13,378 nt of DNA, taken from contig JBFKOL010000092.1 of assembly GCA_041628815.1 (NCBI GenBank), positions 1-13,378 on the forward strand, written 5' to 3'. The notes beneath the pieces are model-generated. The model made no database searches. It was not told the origin of the DNA and was given only the letters and a program-made list of their open reading frames with translations. Each line of letters opens with the position of its first letter. The first letter of the stretch is position 1. The stretch comes from JBFKOL01 sp041628815 (GTDB lineage Bacteria; Bacteroidota; Bacteroidia; Chitinophagales; Saprospiraceae). Of this stretch, positions 6,797 to 13,378 are shown one piece after another. Position numbers and translations under genes: made by a program.

Positions 6797-9232
6797 TTAC
6801 TTTTTGTCCTCAAGTATGCGTTTGATTCTTGCTTCCAATTCATCCAGATGAACATCTGTCATTGTATCCTTGCTGCCTTTTTTACATAGATCCATGATCT
6901 TGTTAAGACTAGCCCGTGCAAGAGCCGGTACATCGGAATTGCTCAGATCTTCGTCTTTCATCAAATCTTCATATTTGGCCACGACCGTGCGTTGGAGATT
7001 CCTTCGGTAACTATCGACAGGCTGCTTGCTGTTCAATTCCCTGAAAATGGCGTTGTCCAGGTCCCTGAAAAGTTCATTCAGTCGATAGGCAGCACTGCCA
7101 TTCAATACTTCATTATCGGCCATCCTTTGTAGGCGATCTTCATTGAACAATATGTTCAGTGTTCTCTCCTGCAGGCTAGCTATCCTTTCGAGGTTGCCTC
7201 CGGCTTCGATGCGATCCAGTATTTCGGGATCCACAAGCCAGGTAGGTGTCCTCCACAGGTGCCGGTCGAGGAACGACATGGCGCGCAACTGTTTGTCTCT
7301 GGAAGCGTGTACATAAACGACTTTTTCCTGGTCATAGGTTTTGAAATCTTCTTTGACGCCTCCAATATTGGCAGTAACATGCCCCAGGTACCTTCTGAAC
7401 TGGCCATAAACGTTGTCATATAGTTCTTCGAGATTGTCGAATCGGGTGGCTTCTATATTCGTCCAGTCGATCAGGTTGGGGACAATCCGTTTCAGGTTTT
7501 TGATACCGTATTCGCTTGCGAGCATACTGTCGTCGCCAAGGTCCTCTGTCTGGGCGGTGTGGTCGAGCGGCAGCCCCCGCTGCCTTCCATATCGGTAAAC
7601 AGGATTGTCTTCGCGTTCTTTGACCCATTGGTTGAGGGTGGATAATTCATCATCAGGACCTTCAGACCCCTCGATAAGTTTGTATCCATAAATGATGCTC
7701 CACTTGTCGTATTCACCAATGCGGGGATAGAAGTTGGTAATGCCATCTTCGGGTTGAGCAATGTAATTGAAGCGTGCATAATCCATGATTGAAGGGGCCG
7801 TTCCGTGTGTATTGGTGAACGTAACCGATCTCAATGAATCCACGGGGTAACCTGCGCTCGAACCCATATTGTGAGGTAATCCCAGGGTGTGGCCTACTTC
7901 ATGCGCAGACACAAACCGGATCAACTGCCCCATAATTTCATCGTCGAATTTCACCTTTCTCGCATCGCCATTAACCGCAGCCGTCTGTATAAAAAACCAG
8001 TTGCGCAAAAGGTTCATGACGTTGTGGTACCACATGATGTCGCTTTCGAGGATCTCGCCCGTCCTTGGATCATGTACATGCGGGCCTTGGGCATTTTGAA
8101 TGTCCGTCGTGATATACCTAATGACGGAATATCTGGCATCTTCCGGGCTCCAGTCGGGGTCTTCCTCCTTGGAAGGCGGTTCTTTTCCCACAATGGCGTT
8201 TTTGAATCCTGCTGCTTCGAAGGCTTCCTGCCAGTCGTTCACGCCCTGGATGATATACGGCCGCCATTTAAGCGGCGTAGCTGGATCGACGTAATATACG
8301 ATCTGTTTTTTAGGCTCGACCAATTCTCCGCGCGCATAGGCGTCGGGATCCTTCGGGTCCAACCGCCACCGGGTTATAAATCGGTTTTCGTAGGCTTTCT
8401 GTTCCTCGCTGCCATAATCGGTCTGTCTGATTGAAAAATAACCTACGCGAGGATCGTAATGGCGAGGTTGCCAGGGCTCTTCTGGCAGGACGATAAAAGA
8501 CTGATTCATCTCAAGGGAAAGCGTTTCTGTCAGGCGGTTGTCAGGAACTTGGTCACTGCCTCGGTAGGTGAGGATATGGCGGACCTCAACGTTTGTGGGA
8601 AATGCCTTCATCGAAGTAATAAAAGAACGTGCCTTATCTACTCCCTTCAGACCAAAATTCTTGTCCTGGGACGATCTCGTCGCGCCGATCATCGGAACGT
8701 CGGTATTGAACAAAGGATCTATTTCAAAGACATACCCTGAAGAATCTTTGGAATAGGCCTTGATCTCAAAGGTCATAACAATCGGCTCGAAGTTGTTGTT
8801 CCGAACGGATTCATAGATGGGCAGGTTTTCGTCAGCCACGCTGTTGTACGAGACAGATCTCAGCAGGATATTATTGCCCATTTTTTGCCAACGAATTACC
8901 TGCTGTGGCCGGGATTTTACCCCCGCACCACCAAAATTCAGGTTCTTCACAAATCCTGAAATCCGGCTGACGACCAGGATTTCTTTATCCAGCAGATCGA
9001 TGGGTACCTCGAAGTAATTCTTGTCATCGACAGTGTGTACATTCCACAATCCTTCATCGGACACTGCGTCTTCATCGATGACATCTTCAAAAGCTTTGAT
9101 TTTGGGTTCTTTCTTTTTCTTTTTCGGCTTCTCATCTAACGAGGTCGTATCGGCGGGAGGAGCGGTCTCCTGTGAGAATGCACAGGTAAAATAAAAGAAG
9201 GTCAAGGAAAGCAAACAAATGGTGATTCTCAT
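6797..9232 (-). CDS. Exported zinc-dependent metalloprotease (metzincin, DUF5117/DUF4953 type)
   Basis: An 811-residue protein. Residues 1-20 are a signal peptide (likely cleavage AFS|QE). Cys17 lies in FTCA, a poor lipobox, so a lipoprotein is unlikely. A lysine-rich acidic/basic linker (EKPKKKKKEPKIK, about 34-46) follows. The middle part up to about 310 fits the N-terminal domains of this Bacteroidota family. The active site is HEVGHTLGLPH at 444-454, a full HExxHxxGxxH zinc motif with His444, His448 and His454 as ligands and Glu445 as base. SIMDY at 481-485 supplies the metzincin Met-turn (Met483). The C-terminal 300 residues are helical and lack a T9SS sorting domain. It should act in the periplasm or outside the cell; the substrate is unknown. 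It starts 38 bp after the rarA stop, with a -7-like box in the gap. ATG at 9232 is set by the signal peptide. Confidence 0.93.
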   Translation of the reverse strand: MRITICLLSLTFFYFTCAFSQETAPPADTTSLDEKPKKKKKEPKIKAFEDVIDEDAVSDEGLWNVHTVDDKNYFEVPIDLLDKEILVVSRISGFVKNLNFGGAGVKSRPQQVIRWQKMGNNILLRSVSYNSVADENLPIYESVRNNNFEPIVMTFEIKAYSKDSSGYVFEIDPLFNTDVPMIGATRSSQDKNFGLKGVDKARSFITSMKAFPTNVEVRHILTYRGSDQVPDNRLTETLSLEMNQSFIVLPEEPWQPRHYDPRVGYFSIRQTDYGSEEQKAYENRFITRWRLDPKDPDAYARGELVEPKKQIVYYVDPATPLKWRPYIIQGVNDWQEAFEAAGFKNAIVGKEPPSKEEDPDWSPEDARYSVIRYITTDIQNAQGPHVHDPRTGEILESDIMWYHNVMNLLRNWFFIQTAAVNGDARKVKFDDEIMGQLIRFVSAHEVGHTLGLPHNMGSSAGYPVDSLRSVTFTNTHGTAPSIMDYARFNYIAQPEDGITNFYPRIGEYDKWSIIYGYKLIEGSEGPDDELSTLNQWVKEREDNPVYRYGRQRGLPLDHTAQTEDLGDDSMLASEYGIKNLKRIVPNLIDWTNIEATRFDNLEELYDNVYGQFRRYLGHVTANIGGVKEDFKTYDQEKVVYVHASRDKQLRAMSFLDRHLWRTPTWLVDPEILDRIEAGGNLERIASLQERTLNILFNEDRLQRMADNEVLNGSAAYRLNELFRDLDNAIFRELNSKQPVDSYRRNLQRTVVAKYEDLMKDEDLSNSDVPALARASLNKIMDLCKKGSKDTMTDVHLDELEARIKRILEDKK

Positions 9233-9254
9233 TGCGATTGGATTTTAGCGACAT

Positions 9255-9262
9255 CAAAAATA
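9255..9262 (-). promoter_or_regulatory. Possible Bacteroidota -7 box for the metalloprotease gene
   Basis: On the minus strand this reads TATTTTTG, an exact match to TAnnTTTG, the -7 element used by the Bacteroidota housekeeping sigma factor. It lies 22 bp upstream of the metalloprotease ATG, which would give a leader of about 15 nt. No TTG or TTTG is visible at the usual -33 distance, so the site is half-supported. Read-through from rarA is the alternative. Confidence 0.35.
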
Positions 9263-9270
9263 GAAATTCC

Positions 9271-10557
9271 TTATTTTTTCTCTTGAGGCGGACCGGGTAC
9301 TTTGTTTTGCCTGTACAGAAAGTCTGCTATTTTAGCTTCTGAACCATAATTCTTGGGGGTATAGAAGCGCGTACCTTTCAACTCTTCCGGTAAAAAATCC
9401 ATGTCTACGCGGTTGTCCCGGAAATCGTGCGGATATAAATAGTCCTTGCCATAACCCAATTCCTTCATGAGTTTCGTGGGTGCATTGCGAATGGACATGG
9501 GTATGGGAAGTTGGCCGGTCTTTTTCACGGTTTCCATAGCCTGGTTAATGGCGAGATAGGCGGAATTGCTCTTAGGTGATGAAGCCAGGTAAATGGCACA
9601 CTGTGACATAGGGATGCGACCTTCCGGTAACCCTATTTTTTGAACGGCATCGAAACACGCGTTAGCCATAAGTAAGGCGTTGGGATTGGCCAGGCCAATA
9701 TCTTCTGATGCAAGTATCACCATCCGTCTGCAGATAAATATGGGATCATCGCCGCCTTCGAGCATGCGGGCAAGGTAATACACCGCGGCATCGGGATCAC
9801 TTCCTCGCACCGACTTGATAAAAGCCGATATGGTGTCATAATGCTGGTCTCCTGTCTTGTCATACCGTTGGATCTGTTTTTGTATGGCCTTTTCCACCGA
9901 TCCGTTGGTGATGACGATTTCAGCATCGTCGTATTGACCGACAATAATCTCGAGTACGTTCAGCAATCTACGGGCATCACCTCCCGAATAGCGGATCAAT
10001 GCTTCATATTCGGTGATCGTAATATTTTTTTTGGATAGAATTTCGTCAATTTCGATTGCGCGATCCAAAAGGGTGTGCAGATGTTCGACCGAAAGAGGCT
10101 CGAGAACATATACCTGGCAACGAGACAGCAAGGCAGGGATGACCTCAAAGGAAGGATTTTCAGTCGTCGCTCCTATGAGGGTGACTGTTCCTTTTTCCAC
10201 AGCACCCAGAAGACTGTCCTGCTGGGATTTACTGAACCGGTGTATCTCATCTATGAACAGGATGGGTGAGGGCTGGTCAAAAAATCGCTGACGGCCGGCT
10301 TTTCCGATGGTGTCACGTACATCTTTTACACCGGAATTAATGGCACTAAGAGCGTGGAATGGCCTTTTCAGGTTGGCAGCAAGCAACCTCGCCAGCGTCG
10401 TCTTTCCCACCCCAGGCGGACCCCAAAATATCATCGACGGGATGGTTCCCCGTTTGATGGATGCCTTCAAAACAGCGGATTCGCCGACCAGGTGTTCCTG
10501 TCCGACAAAATCTTCGAGCATCTTGGGGCGCATTCTTTCTGCAAGCGGTATGTGCAT
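9271..10557 (-). CDS. rarA: Replication-associated recombination protein A (RarA/MgsA), AAA+ ATPase
   Basis: RarA is a clamp-loader-like AAA+ ATPase that acts at stalled replication forks in the cytoplasm. Counting from the ATG at 10557 the protein has 428 residues, close to family length. It shows the RarA start PLAERMRPKMLEDFVGQEHL, Walker A GPPGVGKT (46-53), Walker B LFIDEIHRF (100-108), sensor 1 GATTENPSFEV (129-139), arginine finger LLSRC (Arg146) and sensor 2 GGDARRLLN (192-200). The C-terminal half has the usual RarA tetramerisation-region motifs, such as ASEDIGLANP and NAPTKLMKELGYG. The frame stays open to an ATG at 10647, but the 30 extra residues are unlike the family and would overlap the divergent gene, so I choose 10557. 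It is divergent from the AlkD gene across 80 bp, and the metalloprotease follows 38 bp after its stop. Confidence 0.96.
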   Translation of the reverse strand: MHIPLAERMRPKMLEDFVGQEHLVGESAVLKASIKRGTIPSMIFWGPPGVGKTTLARLLAANLKRPFHALSAINSGVKDVRDTIGKAGRQRFFDQPSPILFIDEIHRFSKSQQDSLLGAVEKGTVTLIGATTENPSFEVIPALLSRCQVYVLEPLSVEHLHTLLDRAIEIDEILSKKNITITEYEALIRYSGGDARRLLNVLEIIVGQYDDAEIVITNGSVEKAIQKQIQRYDKTGDQHYDTISAFIKSVRGSDPDAAVYYLARMLEGGDDPIFICRRMVILASEDIGLANPNALLMANACFDAVQKIGLPEGRIPMSQCAIYLASSPKSNSAYLAINQAMETVKKTGQLPIPMSIRNAPTKLMKELGYGKDYLYPHDFRDNRVDMDFLPEELKGTRFYTPKNYGSEAKIADFLYRQNKVPGPPQEKK

Positions 10558-10637
10558 TACAATATCTTCAGGATGTGTGAAAGGTAACGGATTATACCTT
10601 ATGTTGCCACTCTTTCTAAGGACATTACGACTTGAGC
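10558..10637. promoter_or_regulatory. Shared 80-bp divergent promoter region of rarA and the AlkD gene
   Basis: Both flanking genes start here and face away from each other, so two promoters must lie in or overlap this gap. On the minus strand TACCTTTC (10579-10586) matches TAnnTTTG at all but the last base and could serve rarA. On the plus strand no good -7 box is seen. AAGGA at 10618-10622 is a Shine-Dalgarno candidate for a TTG start at 10632. No clear operator palindrome is present. Confidence 0.4.
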
Positions 10638-11327
10638 ATGAAGACAAAGCACACGTCCTTCATGGAAAACATACAGCACACGCTTCTGCGGTATGGACGG
10701 AAGGACAAGGCAGCAGGTATGAAGGCCTACATGAAAGACCAATTTACCTTTTACGGGGTGCAAGCCGTCCTCCGAAGAAGGCTCACACAATCCTTTGTCC
10801 GAGAAATCAAGAAATGGCCAAAAGAAGATGTTTTTCTCATGGTTGACGAACTTTGGAAAGCGGAACATCGCGAATGCCAATATGTGGCCATGGATATCCT
10901 GGATAAAATTACTGGCTCTATTTCCGAAGAGGATCTTACCTCGGTTAAGCACTGGATACTGACTAAATCGTGGTGGGATACCGTCGATCACCTGGCATCA
11001 CACCAGGTGGGACATCTTTTCAGGAATAGGGCTCTTAGGGACATTACCTTGCCAAGATGGTTATCCGGTGATAACATTTGGCTCAACCGCTGTTGTCTGT
11101 TGTACCAGCTCATGTACAAGGCCGATACAGATTGGGAAGGCCTAAAACAATCCGTCGAAGTACTTCGCAACAAAGATGAATTTTTCATCCAGAAAGCCAT
11201 TGGATGGGCATTGCGGCAATATTCTAAGACCGACCCCAATGCGGTAAAGCAATACATCGAGAACAGCGAATTGTCTAACCTTGCATGTCGCGAAGGGTTA
11301 AAATGGCTGGCACGAAATGCTAAATGA
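10638..11327 (+). CDS. AlkD-family DNA glycosylase (alkylation repair, HEAT-like repeats)
   Basis: The AlkD family removes N3- and N7-alkylated, positively charged bases from DNA. From ATG 10638 the protein has 229 residues, close to family size, and is almost wholly helical, as expected for the HEAT-like fold. It carries the family's SWWDTVDHLASH at 111-122. Trp113 and Asp117 match the spacing of B. cereus AlkD Trp109 and the catalytic Asp113. Arg151 in WLNR and Trp190 in GWALRQYSK keep the 39-residue spacing of its Arg148 and Trp187. These equivalences come from motif spacing, not an alignment. The start is uncertain: TTG 10632 has AAGGA nine bases upstream, ATG 10638 is the first ATG, and ATG 10662 gives the N-terminus most like the family. 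The acyl-CoA dehydrogenase follows after 30 bp on the same strand. Confidence 0.92.
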   Translation: MKTKHTSFMENIQHTLLRYGRKDKAAGMKAYMKDQFTFYGVQAVLRRRLTQSFVREIKKWPKEDVFLMVDELWKAEHRECQYVAMDILDKITGSISEEDLTSVKHWILTKSWWDTVDHLASHQVGHLFRNRALRDITLPRWLSGDNIWLNRCCLLYQLMYKADTDWEGLKQSVEVLRNKDEFFIQKAIGWALRQYSKTDPNAVKQYIENSELSNLACREGLKWLARNAK

Positions 11328-11331
11328 GTTG

Positions 11332-11339
11332 TACTTTTG
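11332..11339 (+). promoter_or_regulatory. Possible Bacteroidota -7 box for the acyl-CoA dehydrogenase gene
   Basis: TACTTTTG matches TAnnTTTG exactly and sits in the 30-bp gap after the AlkD stop codon, 18 bp before the ATG at 11358. It would give a leader of about 10-12 nt. A matching -33 TTTG was not found. It suggests the dehydrogenase may be expressed separately from the repair gene. Confidence 0.35.
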
Positions 11340-11357
11340 AGGCTTCAAAAAAAGGCT

Positions 11358-12530
11358 ATGGACCGATACCAGGCACATGATTATTACGGGGTGGACGAAC
11401 TCCTGGAAGAAGAACATCTGCTCATCAGAGACAGTGTACGCGAATGGGTATCCCGCGAGGTCATCCCGATTATCGAGCAATACAGCGAAGAGGCCAAATG
11501 CCCTGTGCACCTGTTCAAACAGATGGGCGAATTGGGAGTCATGGGGCCGAGTATTCCCGAAGCATACGGTGGTGGTGGCATGGATGAAATAGCATATGGT
11601 TTGATGATGCAGGAACTCGAAAGAGGTGACAGCGGGATTCGCTCGATGGCCTCCGTACAGGGCTCACTCGTCATGTACCCTATATATAAGTACGGTTCTG
11701 AAGAACAAAAGAGAAAATACCTTCCCAAATTGGCATCCGCTGAGCTTATCGGCTGTTTCGGTTTGACAGAACCCGACCACGGAAGTAATCCCGGCGGCAT
11801 GGTAACACATCTGGTCGATGATGGCGACGCCTATATCCTGAATGGCGCCAAGATGTGGATCACCAACTCGCCGATAGCGGATATAGCTGTGGTTTGGGCA
11901 AAAGATGAAGATCAAAAGGTACGCGGCCTCATCGTGGAAAAGGACATGAAGGGATTCAGTGCCCCCGAGATTAAAGGCAAATGGTCGCTGCGGGCTTCGA
12001 TTACCGGTGAACTCGTCTTTGAGGACGTAAGGGTACCCAAGAAAAATGTGTTTCCGGAAATAAGGGGTTTAAAAGGTCCGCTTTCATGTCTTTCGAAGGC
12101 GCGATATGGCATTGCCTGGGGAGCCATAGGTGCTGCCATGGATTGTTACGATTCGGCATTGCGCTATTCCAAGGAGCGAGAACAATTTGGCCGGCCGATC
12201 GGGCAGTTTCAGCTTACACAAAAGAAATTGGCTGAGATGATCACAGAGATCACCAAAGCCCAGCTCTTGGTCTGGAGGTTGGGTACGCTGGCCAACAAGG
12301 CAAAGGCAACTCCCGCTCAAATATCAATGGCCAAGCGGAATAATGTCTGGATGGCACTCCAGATCGCCCGGGAAGCGAGACAGATACACGGTGGTATGGG
12401 CATTACCAATGAATACCCGATGATGCGTCACCTGATGAACCTCGAGACAGTGCTTACCTATGAAGGAACCCATGATATCCATCTGTTGATAACGGGTATG
12501 GATGTAACCGGACTGAACGCGTTTGGTTGA
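11358..12530 (+). CDS. gcdH: Glutaryl-CoA dehydrogenase (acyl-CoA dehydrogenase family)
   Basis: GCDH is an FAD enzyme that oxidises and decarboxylates glutaryl-CoA to crotonyl-CoA in lysine, hydroxylysine and tryptophan breakdown. From ATG 11358 the protein has 390 residues, the normal length for a mature enzyme. The catalytic base is Glu369 in TYEGTHDIH, corresponding to human Glu370. The residues that hold the glutarate carboxylate in the human enzyme (Glu87, Arg94, Ser95, Ser98) are all kept as Glu88, Arg95, Ser96 and Ser99 in ELERGDSGIRSMASVQ. Other GCDH-like stretches are GCFGLTEPDHGS, MWITNSPIAD, KWSLRASITG and ARYGIAWG. This residue set separates it from straight-chain acyl-CoA dehydrogenases. 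A TTG start at 11337 is possible in frame but lies within the suggested promoter and adds only MRLQKKA. Other lysine-degradation genes are not in the window. Residue equivalence is from memory of the human sequence. Confidence 0.93.
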   Translation: MDRYQAHDYYGVDELLEEEHLLIRDSVREWVSREVIPIIEQYSEEAKCPVHLFKQMGELGVMGPSIPEAYGGGGMDEIAYGLMMQELERGDSGIRSMASVQGSLVMYPIYKYGSEEQKRKYLPKLASAELIGCFGLTEPDHGSNPGGMVTHLVDDGDAYILNGAKMWITNSPIADIAVVWAKDEDQKVRGLIVEKDMKGFSAPEIKGKWSLRASITGELVFEDVRVPKKNVFPEIRGLKGPLSCLSKARYGIAWGAIGAAMDCYDSALRYSKEREQFGRPIGQFQLTQKKLAEMITEITKAQLLVWRLGTLANKAKATPAQISMAKRNNVWMALQIAREARQIHGGMGITNEYPMMRHLMNLETVLTYEGTHDIHLLITGMDVTGLNAFG

Positions 12531-12575
12531 ATCGGATAATTTCAGTCAAGGATTTTTTCACTCCGACATTACAAG
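12531..12575. other. 45-bp gap between convergent gcdH and S74 gene, no convincing terminator
   Basis: TCGGA at 12532-12536 and TCCGA further on could pair across a loop of about 25 bases, and a T6 run lies inside the loop rather than after the stem. That is not the layout of an intrinsic terminator. Termination signals for the two convergent genes are therefore not identified. Confidence 0.3.
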
Positions 12576-13378
12576 TCAGTTGTGGTCTCTTGTCAGAAGA
12601 GCTTCTATTTTAACCAGTCGTTCTTGCAATAATGTGATTTGGGCTTTTTGCTCTTCGATGATATTTTGCTGTTCTTGAATTGCTTTGATGGCAAGAACGG
12701 CGAAAGAATGATAGGACAGACCTTTTAAGTTATCTTTTTCTGATACAAACTCAGGAAAAACTTGCTCAACTTCCTGTGCTATGAACCCCCATGAAACTTT
12801 ATCGTTTGGATCATCCCATTCATATTTGAATGTTACGGGATTCAACCTGCGTACAAGTCCCAGTATATTTTTAATAGGACGTATGTCTTTCTTTACTCTT
12901 TGATCTGAAGATCGGTTGTACGATCCATCCGTATCCGAAATCCAGACTCGTAAGCTACCATTATAAGATAGGGCATAGTCGTTATTTTCATCTATAGCCG
13001 TATTCCAAAAATTGTGACTACTACCATTTTCGAGCCGAATTCCCATTCGGTCATAATCATTTAAATGCCATTGAATTAGATGGAGGTCGCTCTCGATAGG
13101 AGGAGTCGTTACCCTTAAACCCATCCTACCGAAGTTGTCGATAGTTAGATCTACATCGGGAGTGAATCCATTATCAAGTTGTCTGATCGTAAATCCAAAG
13201 TCATGTGCAAAGGCGTCCCATCTTTTGGTACCTTGAACAAAAAATATCCATCCCGGACCCATTCCACTTGGGGTGCCGGCAATAAGGCTGCCCGAGTTCC
13301 CAAAATCAATATCTACTGGTCCATCAGGGGTTTTGGTATTGATGCCTATTCTTTGATTGAATCTATTCATGTAGAATA
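12576..13378 (-). CDS. Surface or tail-fibre-like protein with C-terminal S74 self-cleaving chaperone domain (partial, 5' end probably outside window)
   Basis: The frame is open to the right edge, with an ATG at 13370 and 264 residues from there. There is no signal peptide and the visible start (FNQRIGINTKTPDGPVDIDF) resembles the repeating VGIGTTNP fibre modules, so the true start is probably beyond the window. Residues about 152-264 form a peptidase S74 / intramolecular chaperone domain: SSDQRVKKDI, then LNPVTFKYEW, GFIAQEVEQVFPEFV and SYHSFAVLAIKAIQEQQ. In phage endosialidase the Ser911/Lys916 pair cuts the chain once the trimer has folded; Ser155 and Lys160 have the same five-residue spacing. 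Residues about 228-258 form a coiled coil (IQEQQNIIEEQKAQITLLQE), as is usual at the end of these domains. It converges on the GCDH gene, whose stop is 45 bp away. The gene is more AT-rich than its neighbours. Confidence 0.85.
   Translation of the reverse strand, partial: FYMNRFNQRIGINTKTPDGPVDIDFGNSGSLIAGTPSGMGPGWIFFVQGTKRWDAFAHDFGFTIRQLDNGFTPDVDLTIDNFGRMGLRVTTPPIESDLHLIQWHLNDYDRMGIRLENGSSHNFWNTAIDENNDYALSYNGSLRVWISDTDGSYNRSSDQRVKKDIRPIKNILGLVRRLNPVTFKYEWDDPNDKVSWGFIAQEVEQVFPEFVSEKDNLKGLSYHSFAVLAIKAIQEQQNIIEEQKAQITLLQERLVKIEALLTRDHN

Noticed and set aside
7889..8434. 181-codon plus-strand open frame
   Set aside because: It is antisense to the metalloprotease catalytic region, which carries the HExxH motif in the other strand.
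10591..10596. TATAAT on the minus strand as a sigma-70-type -10 box for rarA
   Set aside because: No TTGACA-like element lies 16-18 bases upstream, and Bacteroidota use a different -7 consensus.
10558..10647. 30-residue N-terminal extension of RarA
   Set aside because: The extra residues are unlike RarA, and the frame would overlap the divergent AlkD gene. MHIPLAERMRPK is the usual beginning.
10307..10846. 179-codon plus-strand open frame across rarA and the AlkD start
   Set aside because: It overlaps two well-supported genes in other frames and shows no family features.

Overview
The window reads as chromosomal DNA of a member of the Bacteroidota, most like the Saprospirales/Cytophagales side of the phylum. 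The basis is family content, not a database search: a lipid-independent exported metzincin of the DUF5117/DUF4953 type, an exported TPR-CHAT protein, secreted proteins with 'VGIGTTNP' and S74 tail-fibre-like modules, a DGGY/GDV/DYWIVK propeller protein, few Shine-Dalgarno sites, and two matches to the Bacteroidota -7 promoter box TAnnTTTG. No RNA gene, CRISPR array, insertion sequence or attachment site was seen.

Layout. Positions 1-200 hold the C-terminal end of a gene that enters from the left. At 236-2029 (+) lies an exported protein with a tail-fibre-like N-terminal part followed by seven 60-residue repeats, which I read as a seven-bladed beta-propeller. It converges on a run of four minus-strand genes. 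Read in transcription order these are rarA (9271-10557, AAA+ replication-recombination ATPase), an exported metzincin protease (6797-9232), a Ca2+/Na+ antiporter (5704-6654) and a very large TPR-CHAT caspase-like protein (2079-5444). The gaps between them are 38, 142 and 259 bp, so only rarA and the protease are close enough to suggest co-transcription. Divergent from rarA, across an 80-bp gap, are an AlkD-family DNA glycosylase (10638-11327, +) and a glutaryl-CoA dehydrogenase (11358-12530, +). At the right edge (12576-13378, -) is the C-terminal part of a surface fibre-like protein ending in an S74 self-cleaving chaperone domain.

How the genes fit together. rarA and the AlkD homologue form a divergent pair with DNA-damage roles. 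The acyl-CoA dehydrogenase keeps the glutarate-binding residues of GCDH, so it can be named more precisely than the generic family. Three or four products are predicted to leave the cytoplasm (propeller, metzincin, CHAT protein, S74 protein), but nothing in the sequence ties them into one pathway. I found no convincing multi-gene undescribed system. The items most worth following are the TPR-CHAT protein, which has an intact His/Cys dyad behind an N-terminal hydrophobic segment, the intergenic region upstream of it with a 15-bp palindrome and other repeats, and the closed seven-bladed propeller that lacks a recognisable T9SS sorting domain.
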